From assembly GCA_014360395.1 (NCBI GenBank), contig JACIXM010000035.1, forward strand, positions 1-6,746: a stretch of 6,746 nt of DNA. Reading direction: 5' to 3'. The notes under the pieces are model-generated. The model saw nothing but the letters and a program-made list of their open reading frames with translations, ran no database searches and was not told the DNA's origin. The position numbers were made by a program, and so were the translations under genes. Positions within the stretch are counted from its first letter, which is position 1. Every line of letters starts with the position of its first letter. Below are positions 1 through 6,321 of the stretch, one piece after another. This stretch comes from Actinotalea sp. Lineage in GTDB: Bacteria; Actinomycetota; Actinomycetes; Actinomycetales; Cellulomonadaceae.

Positions 1-286
1 CCTGGTGCTCAGCGAGTTCACCGGCGCCGCCGACGCGCTCGCCGGCGCCCTCATGGTCAACCCGCACGACATCGACGGGATGAAGGACGTCTTCGAGCGG
101 GCCGTGCAGATGGAGCCCGCGGAGCAGCGGCGCCGGATGCGCAAGCTGCGCCGCCGCGTGCTGCACGACGACGTCGCCCGGTGGTCCCAGCGCTTCCTGT
201 CCTACCTCATGGACGACCCGCCCAAGGCGCTGGTCGGCAGCGGCGAGGTCGAGCCGGCCAGCCCCTCCACGGGGCGCGCACTGTGA
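1..286 (+). CDS. otsA: Trehalose-6-phosphate synthase, C-terminal end (partial)
   Basis: This is the last 94 codons of a GT20-family glycosyltransferase that joins glucose from a nucleotide sugar to glucose-6-phosphate, giving trehalose-6-phosphate in the cytoplasm. The reading frame is already open at the window edge (first full codon at position 2) and starts with LVLSEFTGAADAL. This matches the conserved nucleotide-sugar-binding loop near the end of OtsA, where the Glu contacts the donor ribose in the family. The motif NPHDIDG follows, then a basic helix (RRRMRKLRRRV) and the terminal helix containing WSQRFL, in the order usual for OtsA. About 25 residues after the WSQRFL helix look like a non-conserved tail rich in Pro, Gly and Ser. 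The stop codon overlaps the GTG start of otsB, so the two are very likely co-transcribed and translationally coupled. The 5' part, including the catalytic N-terminal domain, lies outside the window. Confidence 0.93.
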   Translation, partial: LVLSEFTGAADALAGALMVNPHDIDGMKDVFERAVQMEPAEQRRRMRKLRRRVLHDDVARWSQRFLSYLMDDPPKALVGSGEVEPASPSTGRAL

Positions 287-1068
287 GCGCCGCCGACGAC
301 GCCGCCCGCGCGGTCGCCGAGGTCGTCGCGGCCGTCCGCGACGGCGGCGCCCTCGTGGCGCTGGACTTCGACGGCTGCCTGGCCCCGCTCCGGGACGACC
401 CCGAGCTGAGCCGCGCCCTGCCCGCTGCGGTGGAGGCGCTGGACCGGTTGGCGGGGGTCCCCGGGCTGCACCTCGCGCTCGTCTCGGGCCGCGCCATCGG
501 CGACCTGTCCGCGAAGGCGGAGGTCCCCGAGGGCACGCACCTCGTCGGCTCCCACGGCGGCGAGCGGGGCCACCGGCACGACGGCGACGTCGTCCTGGAC
601 CCGTTCGACCTGGACCCTGGCCGCGCGGCCCTCCTGGCCGAGCTGACGGACGGCCTGCAGGAGGCCGTGGCGGCCGTGCCCGGGGCCCGCGTGGAGCGCA
701 AGCCGGCCTCGGTCGTCCTGCACACCCGCACGGTCACCGACGACGACGCCGCCGCGCGGCTCACCGAGCAGGCCCTCGCCCTCGGCGACCGGGACGGCGT
801 CGACGCGATGCGCGGCAAGGACGTGGTCGAGCTGTCCGTCCTGGAGGTCACCAAGGGCGACGCCCTGGCCGCCCTGCGCGCCGATCTCGGCGTCCCCCTG
901 GTCGCCTACGCCGGCGACGACGTCACCGACGAGCGCGCGTTCGCGACCCTCGGGCCGGCGGACGTCACGGTCAAGGTCGGCGAGGGCACGACGGCGGCGC
1001 GGTTCCGCGTGGCGGACCCGGACGCGATGGCGGCGCTGCTGACGGACCTCGCCGACGCCCTCACCTGA
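283..1068 (+). CDS. otsB: Trehalose-6-phosphate phosphatase
   Basis: This 261-residue HAD-superfamily phosphatase removes phosphate from trehalose-6-phosphate, the second step of OtsAB trehalose synthesis. All four HAD motifs are visible: motif I ALDFDGCLAPL with nucleophile Asp28 and acid/base Asp30; motif II VSGR with Ser68; motif III Lys191 in VTKGDAL; and motif IV AGDDVTDE with Asp212, Asp213 and Asp216 for Mg2+. The C2-type cap, which reads the trehalose part, lies between motifs II and III. The length is normal for bacterial OtsB. The GTG at 283 was chosen because it overlaps the otsA stop (GTGA). The frame is open upstream to 181, but that part runs antiparallel in logic to OtsA coding sequence and has no family similarity. 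A weak GGGG at 271-274 could serve as ribosome site, with coupling doing the rest. One small oddity is Cys32 where most HAD phosphatases have Thr after DxDG. Confidence 0.95.
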   Translation: MSAADDAARAVAEVVAAVRDGGALVALDFDGCLAPLRDDPELSRALPAAVEALDRLAGVPGLHLALVSGRAIGDLSAKAEVPEGTHLVGSHGGERGHRHDGDVVLDPFDLDPGRAALLAELTDGLQEAVAAVPGARVERKPASVVLHTRTVTDDDAAARLTEQALALGDRDGVDAMRGKDVVELSVLEVTKGDALAALRADLGVPLVAYAGDDVTDERAFATLGPADVTVKVGEGTTAARFRVADPDAMAALLTDLADALT

Positions 1069-1156
1069 GGTCCGACGCCCGCCTCATCCGGCCCTTGACC
1101 TGCGACGTCGCCCGCGTCCAGGCCTACCGGGCCGCCGTCCGGGTCCTGGTCGCCCC

Positions 1157-1187
1157 TTGCAGGTCCCACGTGCCGGTGTGGCAGGAT
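1157..1187 (+). promoter_or_regulatory. Candidate promoter of the sugar ABC ATPase gene
   Basis: TTGCAG at 1157-1162 resembles a sigma-70-type -35 box, and CAGGAT at 1182-1187 resembles the actinobacterial -10 TAGGAT. A TG dinucleotide at 1179-1180, one base before it, makes an extended -10. The spacer is 19 bp, slightly long. If real, transcription would begin near 1194 and leave an untranslated leader of about 130 nt before the ATG at 1324. This is a motif match only, and a promoter further upstream or readthrough from otsB is possible. Confidence 0.4.
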
Positions 1188-1211
1188 GTCGTCCGTCGCG
1201 CCTGCGACGTG

Positions 1212-1225
1212 GGTCACAGCTGACC
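1212..1225. promoter_or_regulatory. Inverted repeat GGTCA-N4-TGACC, possible operator
   Basis: A perfect 5-bp dyad with a 4-bp centre (GGTCACAGCTGACC) lies about 25 bp after the candidate -10. It extends imperfectly to GTGGGTCA and TGACCAC when one extra G is allowed. This place just past the expected start of transcription is typical for a repressor operator, and sugar ATPase genes are often controlled by LacI- or GntR-type repressors. The sequence is not a recognised consensus, so the role is inferred. Confidence 0.28.
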
Positions 1226-1238
1226 ACGGCGACGGGCG

Positions 1239-1258
1239 GGGTCTCGTGGACGAGGCCC
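1239..1258 (+). other. Leader hairpin 1 upstream of the sugar ABC ATPase
   Basis: GGGTCTCG at 1239-1246 pairs with CGAGGCCC at 1251-1258 (8 bp, one G-U pair) around the loop TGGA. No T-run follows, so it is not a classical terminator. It lies in the presumed 5' untranslated region and may affect mRNA stability or folding. The pairing was read directly from the sequence, while any function is a guess. Confidence 0.4.
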
Positions 1259-1287
1259 GACCGACACTCCACTTCACGACGGATCGT

Positions 1288-1305
1288 CCGGCACGTACCT
1301 GCCGG
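1288..1305 (+). other. Leader hairpin 2 next to the ribosome-binding site
   Basis: CCGGCA at 1288-1293 pairs perfectly with TGCCGG at 1300-1305 around a 6-nt loop. It ends 2 nt before the strong Shine-Dalgarno sequence of the ABC ATPase gene, so folding could influence ribosome access. As DNA it could equally be a dyad bound by a regulator. Confidence 0.35.
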
Positions 1306-1307
1306 TG

Positions 1308-1317
1308 AAGGGAAGGA
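1308..1317 (+). promoter_or_regulatory. Strong Shine-Dalgarno sequence of the sugar ABC ATPase
   Basis: AAGGGAAGGA lies 6 nt before the ATG at 1324. It is the purine-richest stretch in the gap and fixes this ATG as the start. The good site fits a highly translated gene. Confidence 0.75.
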
Positions 1318-1323
1318 CCTGTC

Positions 1324-2454
1324 ATGGCCACGGTCACCTACGACCACGCGACCCGGCTCTACCCGGGCACCGACCGCCCCGCGGTCGACGCGCTCAACCT
1401 CCACATCGAGGACGGCGAGTTCCTCGTCCTCGTCGGCCCCTCGGGCTGCGGCAAGTCGACCTCGCTGCGCATGCTCGCCGGCCTGGAGGACGTCAACGCC
1501 GGCCGCATCCTCATCGGTGACTGCGACGTCACGGACGTCCAGCCGAAGGACCGGGACATCGCGATGGTGTTCCAGAACTACGCGCTGTACCCGCACATGT
1601 CCGTCGCGGACAACATGGGCTTCGCGCTGAAGATCGCGGGCACGCCGAAGGCGGACATCCGCAAGCGCGTCGAGGAGGCCGCGAAGATCCTCGACCTCAC
1701 CGAGTACCTGGACCGCAAGCCGAAGGCGCTCTCCGGCGGCCAGCGTCAGCGTGTCGCCATGGGCCGCGCGATCGTCCGCCAGCCGCAGGTCTTCCTCATG
1801 GACGAGCCGCTGTCGAACCTCGACGCCAAGCTCCGCGTCCAGACCCGCACGCAGATCGCGTCGCTGCAGCGCCGCCTCGGCGTCACGACCGTCTACGTCA
1901 CGCACGACCAGACCGAGGCCCTCACCATGGGTGACCGGATCGCCGTGCTCAAGGACGGCCTCCTGCAGCAGGTCGGCACGCCGCGCGAGATGTACGACAC
2001 CCCCTCCAACGTCTTCGTCGCGGGCTTCATCGGCTCTCCGGCGATGAACATCGGCTCCTTCCGGGTGACCGACGACGCCGCCCAGCTCGGCCAGACGCGC
2101 ATCCCGCTCGAGCGCTCGGTCCTCTCCGCGATCACGCCGGAGGACAAGGGCCACATCACGATCGGCTTCCGTCCCGAGTCGCTCGACGTCGTCACCCAGG
2201 CCCAGGAGGGCGCGTTCCCCGTCGAGGTCAACCTCGTCGAGGAGCTCGGCTCCGACGCGTTCGTCTACGGCGCGATCAAGAACGCCGGTGCCGAGGCCCG
2301 CGAGATGCACTCCGGTGCCGGCGACGCGCAGGTCATCGTCCGCGTCGACCCGCGCCAGGTCCCGATGAAGGGCGACACCGTCTGGGTGGCCATCCGCCCC
2401 GGCGAGCGCCACGCCTTCTCCTCCTCGACCGGTCAGCGCATCGCCGTCGTCTGA
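1324..2454 (+). CDS. msiK: Sugar ABC transporter ATP-binding protein, MsiK/UgpC (MalK) family
   Basis: This 376-residue cytoplasmic ATPase of carbohydrate-uptake ABC importers hydrolyses ATP as a homodimer bound to a permease pair. Complete motifs are visible: Walker A GPSGCGKST (38-46), Q-loop Gln84 in MVFQNYALYPHMSV, signature LSGGQ (136-140), Walker B VFLMDEP (156-162) with Glu161 as catalytic base, D-loop SNLD (164-167) and switch His194. From about residue 235 comes the MalK-type regulatory OB/TOBE region, including GFRPESL (281-287) and VNLVEELGSD (302-311). Length and sequence closely fit Streptomyces MsiK, which energises several different sugar importers. No permease or binding-protein gene lies beside it, which supports a shared ATPase role. 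The RBS is strong and a terminator follows directly, so it looks monocistronic. Annotation pipelines often call such proteins UgpC, but glycerol-3-phosphate specificity cannot be read from the ATPase alone. Confidence 0.93.
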   Translation: MATVTYDHATRLYPGTDRPAVDALNLHIEDGEFLVLVGPSGCGKSTSLRMLAGLEDVNAGRILIGDCDVTDVQPKDRDIAMVFQNYALYPHMSVADNMGFALKIAGTPKADIRKRVEEAAKILDLTEYLDRKPKALSGGQRQRVAMGRAIVRQPQVFLMDEPLSNLDAKLRVQTRTQIASLQRRLGVTTVYVTHDQTEALTMGDRIAVLKDGLLQQVGTPREMYDTPSNVFVAGFIGSPAMNIGSFRVTDDAAQLGQTRIPLERSVLSAITPEDKGHITIGFRPESLDVVTQAQEGAFPVEVNLVEELGSDAFVYGAIKNAGAEAREMHSGAGDAQVIVRVDPRQVPMKGDTVWVAIRPGERHAFSSSTGQRIAVV

Positions 2455-2470
2455 CCCAGCAGGACCCGCG

Positions 2471-2504
2471 AAGGGGCGGGGCGGCTCCGGCCGTCCCGCC
2501 CCTT
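2471..2504 (+). terminator. Strong GC-rich hairpin terminator after msiK
   Basis: AAGGGGCGGG at 2471-2480 pairs perfectly with CCCGCCCCTT at 2495-2504. The stem continues through a G-T pair and four more pairs to a TCCG tetraloop, about 15 bp in all. It starts 17 nt after the msiK stop. No T-run follows beyond the two T in the stem, which is common for terminators in high-GC actinobacteria. It would separate msiK from the DUF4032 gene, fully or partly. Confidence 0.8.
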
Positions 2505-2548
2505 GCGCATTCCGCACCCCGTGCCGCCGACCGGCGCCCAGCACCCGT

Positions 2549-2553
2549 GAGGA
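2549..2553 (+). promoter_or_regulatory. Shine-Dalgarno GAGGA that decides the DUF4032 start
   Basis: GAGGA lies 8 nt before the GTG at 2562. The in-frame GTG at 2547 overlaps this motif and has no purine-rich site of its own, so 2562 is the better start. Confidence 0.6.
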
Positions 2554-2561
2554 CCCCCGCC

Positions 2562-3809
2562 GTGCCGCAGTCGCTCCAGATCACCGCCGCCGCTCCGGAC
2601 CCGGCCCTGCTCGACCTGCCCTGGGACGTCCCGCTCGACGAGTGGCCGGACAAGGTGCTCGCCGCCCTCCCCCGCGGCATCTCCCGCCACGTCGTGCGGT
2701 TCGTCAAGATGTCCGGCCGGGTCATCGCGGTCAAGGAGATCGGCGAGACGGTCGCCTTCCGGGAGTACGAGCTGCTGCGCGCCCTCCAGCGCCTGCGGGT
2801 CCCCAGCGTGGTGCCCGTGGGCGTGGTGAACGGGCGCCGGGACGCCGACGGCGAGCGGCTCGAGACGTGTCTGGTGACCCAGCACCTGCAGTTCTCGCTG
2901 CCCTACCGCGCCCTGTTCAGCCAGCAGCTCCAGCCGGAGACCATCACCCGGCTCGTCGACGCCCTCGCGGTGCTCCTGGTCCGGCTGCACCTCACCGGGT
3001 TCTACTGGGGCGACGTCTCGCTGTCCAACACCCTGTTCCGCCGGGACGCGGAGACGTTCGCCGCCTACCTCGTCGACGCCGAGACCGGCGACCTGCACGA
3101 CCGGCTCTCGGACGGGCAGCGGGCGTACGACCTCGAGGTCGCGCGGGTGAACATCATCGGCGAGCTCATGGACCTCGAGGCCGGCGAGCTGCTCGAGTCC
3201 GGCGTCGACACCATCGCGATCGGCGCCGCGCTCGTCGAGCGGTACACCGACCTGTGGGACACCCTCACCGGCGCCGAGTCGTTCAGCACCGGGGAGCGGT
3301 GGCGCGTGGCCGCGCGGATCGAGCAGCTCAACCGGCTCGGCTTCGACGTGGGCGAGCTGGACATCACCACCGACGTCGACGGCACCACGGTCCACATCCA
3401 GCCGAAGGTGGTCGACGCCGGGCACCACTCGCGGCGCCTCATGCGCCTGACGGGGCTGGACGTGCAGGAGAACCAGGCGCGCCGTCTCCTCAACGACCTG
3501 GACTCCTACGCCGCGGCGACCGACCGCCAGGGCGAGGAGGAGGAGTTCGTCGCGCACGACTGGCTGACCACGGTCTTCGAGCCGACGGTCCGGGCCGTGC
3601 CGCGGGAGCTGCGCGGCAAGCTCGAGCCGGCGCAGATGTTCCACGAGATCCTCGACCACCGCTGGTACATCTCCAGCGAGCAGGGTCGCGACGTCCCGCT
3701 GCCGGAGGCGGTCGCGAGCTACGTCGAGCAGGTCTTGCGCCAGCGCCCCGACGAGCAGTCCGTCCTCGGCGTCTCGGACACCGCGGTGCTGCCGGTGATC
3801 AAGGACTGA
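2562..3809 (+). CDS. DUF4032 protein with kinase-like N-terminal domain
   Basis: The protein has 415 residues and no demonstrated function that I know of. Its N-terminal half resembles the lipopolysaccharide-kinase/protein-kinase-like fold. Lys58 in VIAVKE could be the ATP lysine, and Glu68 or Glu70 in FREYELL the helix-C partner. WGDVSLSN carries Asp151 and Asn156 with the kinase catalytic-loop spacing, with WGD replacing the usual HGD/HRD. Asp172 in LVDAETGD corresponds to the metal-binding DFG Asp. All key polar residues are present, so activity is possible. Residues from about 215 to 395 match the DUF4032 region, including QENQARRLLNDL (302-313), an acidic patch of four Glu (325-328) and HEILDHRWYISS (361-372). 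No signal peptide or membrane segment is seen, so it is probably cytoplasmic. The GTG at 2562 is preferred over the GTG at 2547 because of GAGGA at 2549-2553. It lies between a sugar ABC ATPase gene and the convergent rlmB gene, and the substrate is unknown. Confidence 0.88.
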   Translation: MPQSLQITAAAPDPALLDLPWDVPLDEWPDKVLAALPRGISRHVVRFVKMSGRVIAVKEIGETVAFREYELLRALQRLRVPSVVPVGVVNGRRDADGERLETCLVTQHLQFSLPYRALFSQQLQPETITRLVDALAVLLVRLHLTGFYWGDVSLSNTLFRRDAETFAAYLVDAETGDLHDRLSDGQRAYDLEVARVNIIGELMDLEAGELLESGVDTIAIGAALVERYTDLWDTLTGAESFSTGERWRVAARIEQLNRLGFDVGELDITTDVDGTTVHIQPKVVDAGHHSRRLMRLTGLDVQENQARRLLNDLDSYAAATDRQGEEEEFVAHDWLTTVFEPTVRAVPRELRGKLEPAQMFHEILDHRWYISSEQGRDVPLPEAVASYVEQVLRQRPDEQSVLGVSDTAVLPVIKD

Positions 3810-3828
3810 TGCCGGCCGTCCCCGCCGC

Positions 3829-3849
3829 ACGCCGGGAGGGCGCCGGCGT
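3829..3849. terminator. Candidate bidirectional terminator between convergent genes
   Basis: ACGCCGG at 3829-3835 pairs with CCGGCGT at 3843-3849 around a 7-nt loop. The hairpin lies in the 39-bp gap between the DUF4032 stop on the + strand and the rlmB stop on the - strand, touching the latter. Its position suits termination from both sides. The stem is short and no T-run follows on either strand, so it is only moderately supported. Confidence 0.42.
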
Positions 3850-4868
3850 CAGTCCCCCGCGACCGCCCGCGTGCGCCGCAGGCGGTCGACCTCGTACAGG
3901 CTCACACCCGCCGCGACGCCGGCGTTGAGGGACTCCACGGCGCCCCGGATCGGGATCGAGGCGATGACGTCGCACGTCTCGCGCACGAGCCGCCCGAGGC
4001 CCTTGCCCTCGGAGCCGACGACGAGCACGAGCGGGTCGGTCGCGACGTGCAGGTCGGCCACGTCGGTGGTGCCGCCGGCGTCCAGGCCGACGACGAAGCA
4101 GCCCTCGCGGCGCAGCTCCTCCAGCGCCCGGACGAGGTTGGTCACGCGCGCGACCGGCACGCGCGCCGCGGCCCCGGCCGAGACCTTCCACGCGGCGGCG
4201 GTGACGCCGGCGGCGCGCCGCTCCGGGACGACGACGCCGTGCGCGCCGAACGCCCCGGCCGACCGCAGCACGGCGCCGAGGTTGCGCGGGTCCGTGATCC
4301 CGTCGAGCGCCACGACCAGCGGCGGCTCCCCGGCGCGCTCCGCGCGGGCGCGGATCCGGTCCAGGTCGACGTAGCGGTACTCCGGCACCTGCATCGCGAC
4401 ACCCTGGTGGACCAGGCCGTCGGTGAGGCGGTCGAGCTCGGGCTTGGTCACCTCGAGGATCGGCAGGCCCTTGTCCGAGGCGATCTTGAGGATCTCCCGC
4501 GTGCGCTCGTCGCCCTCGATGCTGCGGGCGACCCACACGCCGTCGCAGGGCACCCCCGCCCGCAGCGCCTCGACGACGGAGTTGCGCCCGGAGACGATCT
4601 CCACGCCGCCGAGCTCCCGGCGGCGCCGGGCGGCCGGGGTCGTGGTCCGTCCGGCGGGCGTGCTCGCGCCGCGGCGCTGCGTCGCGGCGGCCTGACGCTC
4701 CTGGGCCGCCTTGCGCTTGGCGGCCACGTGGTACGGCCGGTCCTCGGCCTTGGGCGTGGGGCCCTTGCCCTCCAGGGCCCGGCGGTTCTTGCCGCCGGAG
4801 CCGACGGTGGCGCCCTTCTTGCTGCCGGGCTTGCGCGTCGCGCCGCGACGCTGGGAGTTGCCGGCCAT
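3849..4868 (-). CDS. rlmB: 23S rRNA (guanosine-2'-O-)-methyltransferase RlmB
   Basis: This 339-residue SPOUT/TrmH-family enzyme uses S-adenosylmethionine to methylate the 2'-hydroxyl of a 23S rRNA guanosine (G2251 in E. coli numbering), near the peptidyl-transferase centre. The substrate-binding domain starts near residue 89 with VEIVSGRNSVVEALRAG. The three SpoU motifs follow: motif 1 LDGITDPRNLGAVLRS with Asn196 and nearby Arg203; motif 2 VVGSEGKGL (GSEGKG 285-290); and motif 3 IPIRGAVESLNAGVAAG with Glu312, Ser313 and Asn315. Residues 1-85 form a Lys/Arg/Gly-rich, probably disordered extension absent from the roughly 243-residue E. coli enzyme. The ATG overlaps the cysS stop (TGATG), and GGAGGA lies 3 nt upstream, so translation is coupled to cysS. 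A related TrmH tRNA methyltransferase is the main alternative, but the N-terminal domain and cysS linkage favour RlmB. Confidence 0.93.
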   Translation of the reverse strand: MAGNSQRRGATRKPGSKKGATVGSGGKNRRALEGKGPTPKAEDRPYHVAAKRKAAQERQAAATQRRGASTPAGRTTTPAARRRRELGGVEIVSGRNSVVEALRAGVPCDGVWVARSIEGDERTREILKIASDKGLPILEVTKPELDRLTDGLVHQGVAMQVPEYRYVDLDRIRARAERAGEPPLVVALDGITDPRNLGAVLRSAGAFGAHGVVVPERRAAGVTAAAWKVSAGAAARVPVARVTNLVRALEELRREGCFVVGLDAGGTTDVADLHVATDPLVLVVGSEGKGLGRLVRETCDVIASIPIRGAVESLNAGVAAGVSLYEVDRLRRTRAVAGD

Positions 4869-6307
4869 CAGTCCTCCAGATCGGTGGCGAGCGCCCAGCG
4901 CGCGCCGGTCGGTGAGTCCTGCACGACGACGCCCGCCGCCGCGAGGCGGTCCCGGACGGCGTCGGCGGTGGCCCAGTCCTTGTCCGCGCGCGCCCGGGCG
5001 CGCGTCTCGAGCTCGGCCTGCACGAGCGCGTCCAGCGCCCGTGCGGTGCGGTCGTCCCCGCCCTGGTCGACCCACTGCGCGGGATCCAGCCCGAGCACGT
5101 CCAGCATCGCGCGCACCGCCACCAGGTGCCCGCGGACGGTCAGGTCCGCGGCGCCGTCGGCGAGGGCGGTGTTGCCCGCCCGCAGGTGCTCGTGCACGAC
5201 GGCGAGCGCCGCCGAGACGTTGAGGTCGTCGTCCATGGCGGCGACGAAGGCCGTGGGCAGGTCCGCCGCGGCGACGTCGTCGGCCGACGGCGTGCCGACG
5301 CGCTCGCTCGCCCGGGCGACGAAGCCGGCCAGGCGCGCCCAGGTCGCCTCGGCCTCGTGCACGGTCTCCTCGGTCCACTCCAGCATCGACCGGTAGTGCA
5401 CCGAGGCGAGCGCGTAGCGCAGCACCACCGGGCTCGTCCGCTCCAGCAGCACCTCGACGAGCAGGGAGTTGCCGAGCGACTTGCTCATCTTCGCCCCGCC
5501 CTGGGTCACCCAGGCGCTGTGCAGCCACATCCCGGCGAAGTCGTAGCCGGCCGCGCGGGACTGCGCCTGCTCGTTCTCGTGGTGCGGGAACCGCAGGTCC
5601 AGGCCGCCGCCGTGGATGTCGAACGCCTCGCCGAGGTACCGCTGCGCCATCGCGGAGCACTCCAGGTGCCAGCCGGGCCGGCCACGGCCGAACGGGGTCG
5701 GCCATGACGCGTCGCCCGGGTCGCCGGGCTTGAGGCCCTTCCACAGGGCGAAGTCGCGCGGGTCGCGCTTGACCGGGCCGCCGTCGGCGCCGGCGTCGTC
5801 GTCCGGGGAGGGCGCCAGGTCCTCGGGGCGCTGGTTGGTCAGCGCGCCGTAGTCCGCCCACGAGCGCACGTCGAACCAGACGTCCCCGGGCCCGGTGACG
5901 TAGGCGTGACCGCGCTCGACGAGGCGCTCCATGAGCTCGACCATCTCGGTGACGTGGCCGGTCGCCCGGGGCTCGTACGTGGGGGGCAGGACACCGAGGG
6001 CGTCGTAGGCGGCGGTGAACTCCCGCTCGTGCTGCTGGGCCCAGGCCCACCACGGGACGCCGGCCTCGGCCGACTTCGCCAGGATCTTGTCGTCGATGTC
6101 CGTGACGTTGCGGACGAGGGTGACCTCGTACCCGCTGCGACGCAGCCAGCGCACGAGGACGTCGAACGCCACGGCCATCCGGACGTGGCCGATGTGCGGC
6201 GAGCTCTGCACGGTCGCCCCGCACACGTACATGCCGACCCGTCCGGGGCGCAGGGGGACGAAGGCGCGCAGGCCGCGCGTCGCCGTGTCGAAGAGGTGCA
6301 GGCTCAC
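4868..6307 (-). CDS. cysS: Cysteinyl-tRNA synthetase
   Basis: This 479-residue class I aminoacyl-tRNA synthetase charges tRNA-Cys with cysteine using ATP. The Rossmann core has HIGH (38-41), preceded by [10 protein letters not shown], and the KMSKS loop (273-277). The catalytic zinc site is complete: Cys29, Cys217 in WHLECSAMA, His242 in FPHHENE and Glu246, with the same Cys-to-His spacing (25) as the E. coli enzyme. The region after about residue 310 is the helical DALR-type and C-terminal anticodon-binding part, ending in [14 protein letters not shown]. Both that domain and the length separate it from MshC, the shorter CysS-like ligase of mycothiol synthesis. An acidic Asp/Gly insert (169-177) looks lineage-specific. 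The GTG at 6307 gives the expected N-terminus ([10 protein letters not shown]). No Shine-Dalgarno sequence precedes it, but a TANNNT box sits 6 nt upstream, consistent with leaderless translation. It overlaps rlmB by one base. Confidence 0.96.
   Translation of the reverse strand: MSLHLFDTATRGLRAFVPLRPGRVGMYVCGATVQSSPHIGHVRMAVAFDVLVRWLRRSGYEVTLVRNVTDIDDKILAKSAEAGVPWWAWAQQHEREFTAAYDALGVLPPTYEPRATGHVTEMVELMERLVERGHAYVTGPGDVWFDVRSWADYGALTNQRPEDLAPSPDDDAGADGGPVKRDPRDFALWKGLKPGDPGDASWPTPFGRGRPGWHLECSAMAQRYLGEAFDIHGGGLDLRFPHHENEQAQSRAAGYDFAGMWLHSAWVTQGGAKMSKSLGNSLLVEVLLERTSPVVLRYALASVHYRSMLEWTEETVHEAEATWARLAGFVARASERVGTPSADDVAAADLPTAFVAAMDDDLNVSAALAVVHEHLRAGNTALADGAADLTVRGHLVAVRAMLDVLGLDPAQWVDQGGDDRTARALDALVQAELETRARARADKDWATADAVRDRLAAAGVVVQDSPTGARWALATDLED
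4872..4877 (-). promoter_or_regulatory. Shine-Dalgarno sequence of rlmB inside the cysS 3' end
   Basis: On the - strand GGAGGA lies 3 nt before the rlmB ATG and inside the last codons of cysS. With the TGATG overlap it supports the ATG at 4868-4866 and coupled reinitiation. Confidence 0.65.
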
Positions 6308-6313
6308 CGCGCA

Positions 6314-6319
6314 AGGGTA
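6314..6319 (-). promoter_or_regulatory. Candidate -10 element of a leaderless cysS transcript
   Basis: On the - strand TACCCT (positions 6319 to 6314) fits TANNNT and lies 6 nt before the cysS GTG, so transcription would start at or within a base or two of the start codon. CCGACG at 6344-6339 could be a weak -35 with a 19-bp spacer. This arrangement is the known signature of leaderless genes in actinobacteria, but here it is inferred from spacing alone. Confidence 0.4.
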
Positions 6320-6321
6320 CC

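Noticed and set aside
181..282. Upstream extension of otsB to the GTG at 181.
   Set aside because: It would overlap otsA by over 100 bases with non-family sequence. The GTGA junction at 283 is the usual arrangement.
1239..1258. The leader hairpin as an intrinsic terminator for otsAB or an attenuator.
   Set aside because: No T-run follows and no competing antiterminator pairing was found. It lies 170 bases after the otsB stop and inside the presumed msiK leader.
1084..2544. A 486-codon open frame antisense to msiK.
   Set aside because: It mirrors the msiK codons, shows no domain, and crosses the strong terminator and leader region.
2433..3830. A 465-codon open frame antisense to the DUF4032 gene.
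   Set aside because: It has the composition of an antisense shadow (Asp/Arg/Val/Leu-rich with no motif), whereas the + strand frame encodes recognisable kinase-like and DUF4032 segments.
4868..6307. The CysS-like protein as MshC, the mycothiol ligase.
   Set aside because: It has full synthetase length, a C-terminal anticodon-binding region and the [12 protein letters not shown] signature, and it is linked to rlmB, all of which fit cysteinyl-tRNA synthetase.
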